DNA of 64,000 nucleotides from Emiliania huxleyi CCMP1516 (Eukaryota > Haptophyta > Isochrysidales > Noelaerhabdaceae): NCBI RefSeq assembly GCF_000372725.1, contig NW_005200250.1, positions 897,721 through 961,720 of the forward strand, read 5' to 3'. Below the pieces are notes generated by a model. It was not told where the DNA came from. It made no database searches and saw only the letters and a program-made list of their open reading frames with translations. The position numbers and the translations under genes were made by a program. Positions 9,998 to 20,288 of the stretch are shown one piece after another (positions within the stretch are counted from its first letter, which is position 1; the number at the start of each line of letters is the position of its first letter).

Positions 9998-10165
9998 AGG
10001 CAGGTGGGGGACGTGCGGCGGGCGCTCGTGTACGGGAATGGCGGTATCTTTTCGCACTCGGCGGTGGCGATTCTAGCGCAGCCGGTGGATTGAAGAGCAC
10101 GTCCGCGTGTGAGCTGTGAGTCATGAGGCCAAAGAATTTTCTCACCACAGACACCAAGAAGAAGA
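9998..10165 (+). pseudogene. Copied 3' end of the thiolase-like gene
   Basis: From about 9998 the sequence repeats most of the last thiolase exon (GDVRRALVYGNGG through AQPVD and stop) and about 60 bp of 3' flank, matching 4349-4520 with few changes and one deletion. No other thiolase exon is present, so it is a non-functional fragment. It is preceded by a TTCTTTTGCAG sequence resembling an acceptor. Confidence 0.8.
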
Positions 10166-10418
10166 AGAACGAGCTCGTCCTTACGCTAACTTACGGCAAA
10201 TTAATCCTTTAAGCTTTATCACAGTTCGTGTCAGCTGCGAGCTGCAGCTCTGGCGGTGGCGAGTGTCGAGACCGCGCATCAACCATTGAGCACATTGTGC
10301 TTTGTGGGCCTCCGTGTTTGCGGCCCTGCTGCGCTGCAAGTGCCAAGTGCAAGACGCACACGGCACGCCGCCGCACTACACTAGGATTTTAAGGAAGAAG
10401 CGCAGTTTTTTTTCAAGG

Positions 10419-10795
10419 CTGCTGGGCGAGCTTCAGGGTGGTGCTCACGCGAAAAGGAATCGACGCGATGTACAAAGCATACAAGAAGAGGAGAAAGAAG
10501 AGGAGAGGCGCCAGTGATGACGAAGCAGAAGCTAGTGCAGACGAGGGCAGGGCAGACCCGGGGGCGGCGGAGTCGGACCAGACGGCACCGACCGCCGAGG
10601 GAACGTTGGGAAGAGGCACGAGGAGGGCGGCGACCTCAACCGACTATGGAGGACCCGTCACCAGACGACGCAGGGCAGACGACGGTGAGGCGGAGCAGTC
10701 GCGCAGGGCGAGACGAGGGAGGGAGGGCCAGGGAGCAGGACGTTGCGGAGATCAGCAGGAGGATGTACGAAGAGATTAGGAGCAGCAGGGACCCA
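10419..10795 (+). repeat. Inverted-repeat arm 2
   Basis: Inverted counterpart of 8729-9104, with the same conserved peptide frame (VLTRKGIDAMYKAYKKRRKK). The two arms enclose about 1.3 kb containing family A copy 1 and the thiolase tail. Confidence 0.7.
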
Positions 10796-11690
10796 CTTCG
10801 CCACAGACGGACCCGCGCCTCGCCGCTATGACGGGGACACACCCCGCACCGTCCGCTGTGTCCCCGTCTTTATCCGGAGTGAAAAGTCCAACGCGCTCGT
10901 CGGTGACGGCTTCCTCCAACCTGCGCCGCGCTCGGCGAACCTCGACAGCGCCTTCGGTGGCATGCAGCTCTTTGCGCCTGAAGCCTGGAGAGCAGCTCCT
11001 CTGCTGCTCACACACTCTGCACAGTTGACACACCCTACTGTGTGGCTGCCACAGGTCAGCTGTGACAGCGATGGGCTCGCCCTCACTGGCCCTCAGTCAC
11101 TTGTGCTGCGGCTTGTGTGAGCGACACTGGTCACTGCTCGCGGCGACTGCCGGCACACTGTGAGACCATGGGTGTGAGGTAAAACCACGCTACCAGCGCT
11201 TGGTCACATCGGCCCCGAGGTCAGATCCTTCTCCTCTGTTGATGACAAGACTTGTCTACTGGCTGGAGCCGAGCAGGAGGGCCCCGGCGCACAACCCCTG
11301 GTCAACTCTCATACACGGTCTCGTCCAGACTCCACAGTCCACACCCCGTAGAAATCAAGAGACAGAGTTGAGGAGTAGAGAGAGAGACCTCACTCCTCAC
11401 ATCCTCCCTGCGTATGTCTTTCTTTTACAGGTAAGGAAAGGGGTAAGAAAAGGTCTCCACACACACAAAGTCGAAAGTGGTGGGGCAAGGGGGGGCAACC
11501 CTCGCATCTCCGCGCCCGGACACGGGCAGGAGCCCCACGGCATTCAAAGTGCAAGGCCCAGTGCACGTCGCGGTGAACAGACCTGCTCCGGCACCCCACT
11601 CCCTCCCTCCAGACACAACCCGCACACAATGATCCCCCGCCCGCGCCGCGCTGAGCGCGTGGGCACAAGAAATATTGCGTCTCAGCGGCC
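10796..11690. other. Intergenic, nothing recognised
   Basis: Lower GC than the flanking genes, with short unsupported ORFs on both strands. It lies at the 3' side of the minus-strand ankyrin gene. No RNA gene or repeat identified. Confidence 0.45.
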
Positions 11691-11713
11691 GTGGCCTCTC
11701 AGCAGGAGCAGCT

Positions 11714-13686
11714 CTATGAGCGCTCCTGGGCCGCATCCGCCGCCATCCTGGCTGCAACCGCCCTATCCATCGACGCGGCCGCAGCGGCACCCCTCGCCTC
11801 CGCAGCAGCCGCCGCCTCCTCCAACGCCGCCTCGGCCTCCTCCAACGCTGCCCTGGCCTCCGCATGCGCCGCCCTGGCCTCCGCCCTCGCCACCTCGGCA
11901 GCCGCCAGCGCCGCCACGGCAGCCACCTCCTCCGCCTTGTCCGCCTCCGCCTCCTCCTCCGCCTCGTCCGCCTCAGCGTCCAAGCGCACCGCCTCGGCCA
12001 CCGCTGCCGACGCCGCTGCCTGGCTCTCCGCCGTGATGCCGAACCGCATCCTCTCCTCGTGGCACTTCTCGAGAAGCCTGATCATTCTCTCCTCCTCGGC
12101 CTTCTTCGCAGCCTCGGCTACCTCCGACGGCGCCTCGGCACCCTCCTCCGCCTCCTGCGACGGCCCAGCCGCACCCGCCCCTCCGCCCTTCTTCTTCTTC
12201 TTGCCCTTCTTGCCCTTGGCGCGCTTCTCCGCCTCAACCTCCGCCAGCAGCTCCTCGGCGTGCCGCGCCGCCTCCTTCTCCGCCGCCGCCCTCTGCGCCT
12301 CCCTCTCCGCTGCGCCCGCAGCCCACGCCGCCTCCTTCGCCGCCTTCTCGGCCGCCTTCTTGGCCGCCGCATGCTCCTCGAGGGCGCGCACGCACTCGGC
12401 GTGGCCCTTCTCCTTGGCACATTGCAGCGCGGTCTTGCCCTTCTTAGCGCACAGCGTCATGTCTGCGCCCGCCCGCAGCAGCTGACGCACGACGGTGGGG
12501 TAGCCGAAGGCGGCGGCCTGAATCAGCGCGGTATCGCCGTCATTGTCCTGATGGTCGATCTTCGCGCCGTGCCGGATCAGCGTGTCGACAATCTGCTCGT
12601 GGCCTTCCTGGGCGGCGTCCATCAACGCAGTGACGCCGACCGTGCTTCTCTGATTGATCTCCGCGCCGTGCCGCAACGCCAGCTCGACCAGCTTCTCGCG
12701 GCCGTTCGCGGCGGCGAGGCTCAGCGCGGAGCAACCGTTGCTGTCCTCCAACGAGACATCCGCACCGCGCCGCAGAAGCGTCTCGGCCAGCTCCGCGTGG
12801 CCTTTGAGCATTGCGAGCATCAGCAGCGTCATTCCGCTCTCACGAGAGCCGTCACCAAAGGTGTGCTCGAACGTCGCGTCGACACACCCGACACCGTCGA
12901 GCCACGCCAGCACCGCCTCCTCGTCGCCTCGCCGAGCCGCTAGCACGACCTCCTCAGGCACCGTCTCGCTGCTCGGCGCGGCTTCCGCTCCACCCTCGAC
13001 GCTCAACGCAGAGTGAGCAGCACTGGCGCCCGCCGCCGCCTCGCCTGCGGGTGCGCCGCCCGCCCCTGCGCCGCCCGCCTCGGCCGACGGCGCCTTGCTC
13101 CGAGCTGCCGTCATCTCCCCGAGATACGTCCTGACGGCCTCGACGCACTCGGTGTGCCCCCCCTCCTTGGCAATCTGCAGCGCTGTCTCACCGTCCACGT
13201 CGCGCAGCTTCATGTCTGCGCCCGCCCGCAGCAGGCGGAGCATCACGGCGGGATGGCCGTTGGCAGCGGCGAGAATCAGCGCGGTGTCGCCGTCGCTGTT
13301 CTTCTCGTCGATCTCCGCGCCGTGCCGCAATGCCAGCTCGACCAGGTTCTCGTGGCCGTTCGCGGCGGCGAACATCAGCACGGTGCCACCGTTGCCGTTC
13401 TGCAACGAGACATCCGCACCGCGCCGCAGAAGCGCATCGGCCAGCTCCGCGTGGCCATTGCCCATCGCGACCATCAGCAGCGTCACGCCGCTCGCATACG
13501 AGCCGTCACCAAAGGTGTACTCGAACGTCGCGTCCACCCCCCGCCGTCGAGCCACGACAGCACCGCTCCCGCTTGGCCATCCGTGGCGGCCTTCCGAATG
13601 CTTGCAGGGACGTCGCCGCCGCGCTCCGTCGACGGAGGTGGCGGCGTGCGGGGCGGGGCGCTGGCGCGGGCGGGCGAGGTGGACAT
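11714..13686 (-). CDS. Ankyrin-repeat protein with Ala/Glu coiled-coil tail, one frame break
   Basis: Two ankyrin blocks (about 13550-13100 and 12950-12450) are internally duplicated: each begins with a VDATFE.TFGDGS segment preceded by a charged helix ending in WLDG. A Lys-rich, Ala/Glu-rich coiled coil ends the protein at AADAAQERS; there is no RING. The likely start is ATG 13686 (MSTSPARASAPP; an in-frame ATG lies at 13698). The N-terminal frame (VPASIRKAATDGQAGAVLSWLDGGG) and the ankyrin frame do not meet: a one-base gain or two-base loss in the C6 run at 13537-13542 would join them, as the second block shows the expected reading. This could be a sequencing error in a homopolymer or a real mutation. 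Intronless otherwise; a relative of the ankyrin-RING protein at 0.5-2.5 kb. Confidence 0.78.
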
Positions 13687-13883
13687 ACACACAGACATGG
13701 CATGTATGGTTGGTGGGAAAAGAAATTCTCCGAAATTAGTGTGCCACCCCTGCGCTCCCTTGGGTTGTCTGTTTTCTTTCTTTCTGCCCCTGCGCTCCCC
13801 ACTCCCGTTCCCCTGTGTCCCTGATCGTCCTTCCAAAATCCTGCTCGTGCTACGTGCAGGTAGGGACCCGCCTGTCCTCCCCC

Positions 13884-15535
13884 ATCCCTCATGGCACATG
13901 GGTTCGTCTGCTTTCTTTCTAGTTTTCCGCCCCTACGTTCCTACACAAAATGGTACCGGCCTCATCCTCCTCCGCCCCGCTCTCCGTCGCCGAGGCCCTG
14001 ACCGCAACGCGATGGCACAATGCGCCGATGCGCTCGGCTCTCCATTCTCTGTGCCTCACCGCGTCGCGGCGGAGGGGCGAGCACCTCGTGTGCCAGCGGC
14101 TCCCGCGGCCGACGCCACCACGTAGTCCTCGTCTTCCATTTGCGGCGGGCGCCCGGCAGCCAGCGGCAGCCGGCGGCCTGAGGGAGGGTGTAGAGGATGA
14201 AGAGTGTAGAGCGCTGTAGAGATGTAGAGATGTAGAGCGCTCTGGAGCGCTGTAGAGCTGTAGAGCTCTACATCCGCCGCGGGACGATGTGAGTCCGATG
14301 TAGAGCGATGTAGAGGCGCTCTACAACGTGAAATCTCTACAACAAACGCTACATCATAAGCGGCGAACGAGGCACGGTGCGTCGCTCTCCGACATGAGGC
14401 GCGCGTTGCACTTGCCAGTGCTGCCCTGGCCTTCTGTCTGCCCGCCCAATGGGTGGCAGTTGCCTCTGCTGCTGTGGCATGCCTCACGGCTGCGACTGGC
14501 CGGCGCCTCGGCGCGTCAGCTCGGCTCGGCGTAGCGATCGTGGCCAGCGCAACTCGCCTGGACTCAACGCTCAGCCAGGAGCTCCCGCACGCGCTGGCGC
14601 GAGTCATGGCGCATGCAACGCGTCTGAATGCTCGCCTCGCCTCGCGCAAATGCGACCGTCCTCGCAGCCGACAGTCCACCGCCTGCTAAAGAAGCACAGC
14701 GACGAATGGGGCACCGGCGACCAGACCGGCGACGCATGGCAGGCTGGTCATGACGCAGTTATAGGGTGTTGTGTGCCGTCAGAGTGACTCCTGAGTGACT
14801 CTCTGTGTGTCAGGGATAGTCCAGGGCCGTCCATCAGAGCTCCAGTAAGCTTGGAGACACCCCATTAGCGCGGCTCGACCTCTTCGAGTCACTGCCTTCC
14901 CGGCGGGTTGGCTGTAGAGCCTCTACAACAAACTCTACAGCAAAATCGCGCTCTAGACTACATCGCTCTACATCGGACTCACATCGTCCCGCGCCGGATG
15001 CAGAGCTCTACAGCTCTACAGCGCTCCAGAGTGCTCTACATCTCTACAGCTCTACAGCGCTCTACACTCTACATCCTCTACACCCTCCCTCAGCCGGCGG
15101 CAGGCAGCAGCCAGCGGCAGCGAACGCAGTACCACGGGCCACGCCCACGGCAATCGACTGGTCGGCTCTGAGCTCTGTGCCAATTCGTTCGCCGCCCTCG
15201 CGCTCCAACTCGTCCCGCCAACTCGTCCCCCCCCCTCTTCTGGTTCCACTTTTTTTGTATGTAGCTCTTACGTACATTCCCGTAGGAGACTCTGCTGACA
15301 GGGTTTGCGATTTTTACATAATTTTTTTGTAAAATTCTTTTACCAGGTGTACCTGTGTTAGTGCCAGTGCGCGCCAGTCCCGTGCGTAAATAAATAAATA
15401 AAACGGGCACGCCAAACAAGGGGTGGGAGAAGGACAGGGTCCCCACCTGCACGAGCAGGATCTTGTAAGGACGATCAGGGACCGTGCGTAGTGTGGGGTG
15501 AACGTAAATTTCTTTTACGACCCTCCCTCGCGTAC
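13884..15535. repeat. Dispersed repeat family A, copy 2 (occupied site)
   Basis: Near-identical to 9311-9895 but interrupted by the element at 14178-15093. The right side continues through a TTCTTTTACCAGGTGTACC segment and AAATTTCTTTTACGACCCTC (about 15507-15535), ending about 45 bp before the sugar-porter start codon, so the repeat may supply that gene's 5' flank. Confidence 0.85.
14178..15093. mobile_element. 916-bp hAT-like non-autonomous element inside repeat A
   Basis: Ends are CTGAGGGAGGG and CCCTCCCTCAG, and the terminal inverted repeats extend about 130 bp with few mismatches. They are packed with GTAGAGC/TGTAGAG subterminal motifs. The element is flanked by CCGGCGGC at 14170-14177 and 15094-15101, an 8-bp target duplication typical of hAT elements, and family A copy 1 shows the unoccupied site. 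The interior has no transposase-like ORF. A truncated second copy is at about 24797-25538. Confidence 0.92.
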
Positions 15536-15580
15536 GCCAAGGTTCGCCCGTCGACCACGGCGGCCCTGGCCGAGCCGCTG

Positions 15581-16993
15581 ATGCCCGCCCGCCGCGCGGT
15601 GTCCGGCAGCCTACGCGGCATCTCCGTCAGCCAGGCGGGGCAGCCGGAAGTAGCAGCTCGCCGTGTCAGCAGCCTCAACGACGGCGAGGCGCTGCTGGGC
15701 TTCTCCAGCGGCCTCTGCAGCGGCCGCTGCTTCCTCTACTGGCTGATCTTCCTCTCGTGCCTGGGCGGTCTGCTCTTCGGGTACGACACCGGCGTCATCT
15801 CGGGCGCCTCCCTCCTCCTCAAGGAGCGCTTTCGCCTCGGCGCCGTCGAGCTGGAGGCGGTCGTCTCGTCGACCATCCTCTTTGCCGCGCTCGGCTCGCT
15901 CGCCTCGGGCCCGATAAATATGCGGCTGGGGCGGCGCCCGACCATCCTCCTCGGCTCGGCCACCTTCACCCTCGGCGCCCTCCTCATGGCCGCCTCCGCC
16001 TCGTTTGGCACGCTCGTCCTCGGCCGGGTCATCGTCGGGGCCGCCGCCGCCCCTTCTCCTCTTCGGGCGGTGCCGAGGCCGCCTCCCTCACACGGTGCAG
16101 CGTGGATAGGTGGCCGTCGGCCTCTCCTCGGGGACGGTGCCGATGTTCATCGCCGAGGTTGCGCCGACCGCGATGCGCGGCAAGCTCGTCGCGCTCAACA
16201 ACGTGTGCATTGTTAGCGGGCAGGTGCTCGCGCGGCCTCGTCGAGGCAGCTTCCTGGAACCTTCCCGGAAGCTGCCTGGAGCCGACCGTAGGTCCTCGCG
16301 GGCCTCGTCGACGGCTCCTTCGCCCTCGTGCCGGTGAGCCGGGGGGGGGGGGGTAGGTTGCGGCGCACGAGGAGGGGAGGCGTTAGCAGTTGCCTCAGCC
16401 GCGGCGCCGGGAAGAGTGGTACATGCTCGGTCTGGCCTAGGCGGGCTGGCGGTACATGCTCGGTCTGGCGGCCGTGCCCGCGGTTGTGCAGCTGGTGGGG
16501 ATGGCCTTTATGCCAGAGTCGCCGCGCTGGCTGCTCGAGCAGGCGCCGAGACGAGCCGTGACGAGCCGAGATTCGCCGAGATTCGCCGAGATTGCTGCTC
16601 GTCGAGCAGCCGAGACGCGAGATTGTGCCGAGACGCGAGATTGTGCCGAGATGTGCTCCGAGGTGCGGCCGAGGTGCGGCCGAGGTGCGGCCGAGGTGTT
16701 GCCGAGGCTCGCATCCGCAGAGCTCACCGCCCAGCCCGCTGCTCGAGCAGGGGCGGAGGGGCGAGGCGAGGGCGGCCATGCTGCGCTCGCGCGAGAGGAC
16801 GCCGACCTGCGAGGCAGAGGTGGGAGGGCGGAGCTGGCCGAGGGTGGCGAGGGTGTGGACGGCGTCTCTTCACAGCGGTGGGTGTGAGCAGGTGGAGAGC
16901 GAGATCGCAGAGATGGCGGCGGCGATCACGCTGCAGCGCGAGGCGGAGGCGGCGTTGCGCCGGGCGACGGTGCCGATCCGCCCTGTCGATGAG

Positions 16994-17058
<65 letters not shown>

Positions 17059-18527
17059 GGGAGGATGCGGTGCGGAGGGCGGCGGTGCCAGCGGCGGGGG
17101 GGTCGAGGAGCTCCCGCCGCTCGGGCTGGTGGCACAGGTTCGGCCGGTGGCGGCGCAGCTGCGGCTGGGCGTCGGGCTACAGGCGCTGCATATGGGGAGA
17201 TATGGGGAGAGATGGGGAGAGATGGGGAGAGATGGGGAGAGATGGGGAGAGATGGGGAGAGATGGTGTCGGGCTGCAGGCGCTGCAGCAGCTGGTCGGGA
17301 TCAACACGATCATGTACTACTCGACGCCGATCCTGAGGCAGGCCTTCTTCTCGGGCGCGGTCAGCGAGGAGGAGCGCGCGTTCGTCATCTGGCTCTCGGC
17401 GCCGGTGCCGCGCGGGGGGGCGGCGGGCTCCCCTCCCCCCCCCCCTTCCAGCACACGCCCCTCACCCGTCCGGGACGCGTCCACGTCAGGTCGCGTGCGG
17501 GCAGCTCGTCGGCTGCATCGTCGGCATGCTGCTCATCGACCGCGTCGGGCGGAGGCCGCTCGTCCTCTCGTCGCTCGCCCTCTGCGCCCTCTCCCTCGCC
17601 CTGCAGGGTGGGCAGAGACGCCCTCGCCGCACGCAACGCAGCCCCGCGGTAGCCGCGCACCGGCCTACCACTCTCGCGACTGCACCGCCCGGGCCTACCA
17701 CCCACCCACCCACCCCCTCCCCGCCCGCGGCCAGGCGCCAACTTTTGGGTGGACCACACCTATTGCGGCGGCGAGCTCGGGGGCGGCGCAGACGACGACG
17801 CGTTGCCGCCGTCCGACGCTCTCGCCGCCGCCGCCGCCGAGGCCGCCGCTGCCGCCGTTCCGCCAGGCGGTCCGCCGCTGGCGCCGCCTCCGGCGCCGCC
17901 CCCTCGCCCCCCCTCCGGCAACGAGGCCGTGTGCGGCGCTACGGGCTGGCTCTCCCTCGCGGGGATGGTGCTCTACTTGCTCGCCTTTGGGCTCGGCGCA
18001 CCGCCCCTAGATGCGCATCACGGGTCCTCCTCGACTCAGTCGGGACGCACTCGGCGGCATGCCTCGGTCGGGCCACTGCACTCGTACACCTCCTCGTGCA
18101 CGCGGCGCTCAGTGCCGTGCTACGCCCACCCTCACCCGCTATGTCGCCCACCCCCTACCCCCACTGTACCCGAACCCATCCCCTACCACCGCCAGGCATG
18201 TCGCCCACCCCCTACCCCCACTGTACCCGAACCCATCCCCTACCACCGCCAGGCATGTCGCCCATCCCGTGGACCGTCAACTCGGAGATCTACCCGCTCT
18301 CGGTGCGCTCGCTCTGCGTGGGAATCGCGACCGCGACCAACTGGACGGTCAACTTTGTCGTCGCCGCCTCCTTCCTCTCGCTCGAGCAGGCGATGGGCGC
18401 CGCGGCGACCTTTTGGATGTACGGCGCCTTTGCGGCGGCCGGCCTGGTGTGGCTCTGGTTCGCGCTGCCCGAGACGGCGAACAAGTCGCTCGAGGAGATT
18501 GAGAAGCTCTTCGAGCGGCGCTCGTAG
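15581..18527 (+). CDS. MFS sugar porter, probable proton/myo-inositol cotransporter, ten exons
   Basis: Exons 15581-16039, 16110-16223, 16292-16333, 16441-16542, 16751-16819, 16892-17182, 17279-17404, 17490-17607, 17735-17995 and 18253-18527 join in frame to 618 residues, the size of HMIT/INT transporters. Sugar-porter signatures appear in order: [84 protein letters not shown] and [12 protein letters not shown]. The long loop before TM10 contains Cys residues (HTYCGG, VCGATGW) as in inositol transporters. The central cytoplasmic loop holds a poly-Gly run (16993-17057). Four introns are GC-AG and five GT-AG; several open with a copy of exon sequence (clearest at 17183-17278 and 16224-16291). 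An ATG at 15491 would add 30 residues but lies inside repeat A. Confidence 0.92.
17183..17278 (+). repeat. GATGGGGAGA array forming a GC-AG intron
   Basis: Intron of the sugar porter made mainly of about seven GATGGGGAGA units. The 20-mers at 17171-17190 and 17267-17286 differ at one base, so the same exon sequence borders both sides and the splice falls CAG|GC at each. The intron is 96 nt with no stop, so unspliced RNA would add 32 residues. Confidence 0.85.
18139..18252 (+). repeat. Tandem acceptor units in the last sugar-porter intron
   Basis: Two near-identical units of about 57 nt, each containing ATGTCGCCCACCCCCTACC and ending CACCGCCAGGC, stand before the true exon that starts GC ATGTCGCCCATCCCG. 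The exon start and its acceptor are therefore present three times in tandem. Confidence 0.85.
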
Positions 18528-19820
18528 GGGGGCAGCAGGCGGGATGTGGCTGGGGCTCCCGTGGGCGGGCCCCGCCGGCGTTTGCTCGAATAGGATCTGA
18601 GAGGTAGACAAATCACCCCGGCTCACGGGGCGGCTCAGTCCCTCATGCACTGAGGGGATTTCCCGCGATAGGCATCTAGGTCGTTAGGTTAGGGTCGTGT
18701 GGCGCACTCGTGGACTCTTGTTAGGCAGGTCGTGGTTCACGGGGCTTATCGTCGTGTGACTATGAGTGTGCTGGAACGTGATGAAGAGCTGTCTGAGACT
18801 GAGTAATGAGAGACAGAGTGAGACTGTGATTGGCCCGATGCGCCGATTGAAATTGGGCAGTTGGCTGGGGGGCCGCCCGGCCCGCGGTCTGATCACATCG
18901 CCCGTTTTCTCCACGCACACATAATAAAGCCGTACCCCCCATATGACCCAATGACATATCTCTCGCGTCCTCTCTGGAGAAGTCAAAGGGCTCGCGTCCA
19001 TCTCTAGGCTCTGGGGGGAGGCGGGGGGGCCCCCGGAGGTGCACCGTGCGCCGTGCAGCAGTGCGGAAACGGGGCTCCGGCTCTACTAGTCTCTCTACTA
19101 GCACCGACTTCCCGAATGGTTACGGTTGGTTAGAGGGCAGATTTGGAGAGATCTCGAGGAGTACATACAGATAGACCCTCCAATCATCAGAAAACTCCAA
19201 CCTGATCGGTCGTACTGACCGCCGACAGATCACTCCAGACAGCAGACAGGCCAACGTCTGCACGCGGCCGGCCGGGCGAGAGGCTTGACACGATCCGACC
19301 CTGCGACCCTGATGCTGTGCTGCTCTAGCTATCAGACATGCATTGCTGACTGCTGCCACAATGTGCGACCTGTGCTGACCCACTTGGCGGCCTTCCCGGT
19401 CAGTGGTGAGGCGCAGTTCAGAGCTGTCGATGGCGCGATGCCGCACTGGTCCCACATCGGTGACACGAGACCACCACGTTTGCCGGTCCAAGAGAGAGGC
19501 ACCGGCGCTGTCCTGAGAAGGTGCATGGTCCCTCTTGACTGCCCATGCGCGCGAGGCTGTGTAGGCATAGCCTCGAGAGTGCCAGCAGCCAATCCGAGGC
19601 AGTTTGTGACGCGCATTGCGTCAGAAGCGTGCACGCGCTGGAAGGACACCTCCCTACTGGCCGTACGATCAGGTCGTCACTGAATGCCGAACAGCCGAAG
19701 ACTAAGGCCGCGAGCTATGCAGGCGGTCAGTTGAGCAGCATGGGCCATGGCACGGTCAGCAGCGCCGAAAGGATGTCGCAAGGCGTGATAGCATGGCCGC
19801 AAGTACGCCGAATTCCCACA

Positions 19821-19901
19821 CACCAGTGAGGGAGGGCGAGACGATCGAGGGGTCCCGTACCATGCGGAATCGACCCTATCCAGTGCTCAAGTGCTCAAGT
19901 G
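19821..19901. repeat. Dispersed repeat C, copy 1
   Basis: The segment from CACCAGTGAGGGAGGGCGAG through the GTGCTCAAGTGCTCAAG end matches 45869-45949 almost exactly; part recurs inverted at about 46360-46405. Confidence 0.85.
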
Positions 19902-19930
19902 AAAAAGGGGTAAAAGGGCGGGGAATTCAC

Positions 19931-20185
19931 GCTTTGGCACTTGGAGCACTTGGAGTGCAGTCAGTAACCGCACATCCAGGGCCGGGGAGCTCAGAAGCGC
20001 ACCCAGCGGGCCGGATGATTGGCATCGGGTTACGGGCAAGAAAGCCCTAGCCCCGGGGGTGCGCGTTCGCAGGGCAAGGGCCTTAAAGTAAACACAGTTC
20101 TCCGAGGGTTGGACCCGCGTACCGGAGCTAGTGGACGCCCCCTCTACTCGGAGCTAGTGGACATTACACTGGACACCACGCCCAA
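19931..20185. repeat. Dispersed repeat B, copy 1
   Basis: Reverse complement of segments at about 38583-38772 and 57060-57430: shared blocks include the GCACTTGGAG end, CATCCAGGGCCGG, GGGCCGGATGAT, a GTGCGCGTTCGCAGGGCAAGG block and CCCCCTCTACTCGGAGCTAG. It ends about 100 bp before the LRR start codon. Non-coding, origin unknown. Confidence 0.8.
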
Positions 20186-20288
20186 ACACAGACACTTGCT
20201 TAGTCCTCGGTCCCGGAGCTCCACCTTGGCATCCCTCCTTGTTTGTACACAACGGCCCCCCCGGCGCTGCCCGCCGCAGCCGAAGACA

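Larger units (their letters stand above)
18528..20288. other. Intergenic region with dispersed repeats
   Basis: No gene recognised. It contains repeat C (19821-19901) and repeat B (19931-20185) next to the LRR gene. ORFs at 19.1-19.8 kb on both strands lack any domain. Confidence 0.5.

Noticed and set aside
16560-16740. Coding sequence between [10 protein letters not shown] and the next sugar-porter exon
   Set aside because: CCGAGATT and GGTGCGGCCGA tandem units bounded by duplicated GCTGCTCGAGCAG; treated as intron.
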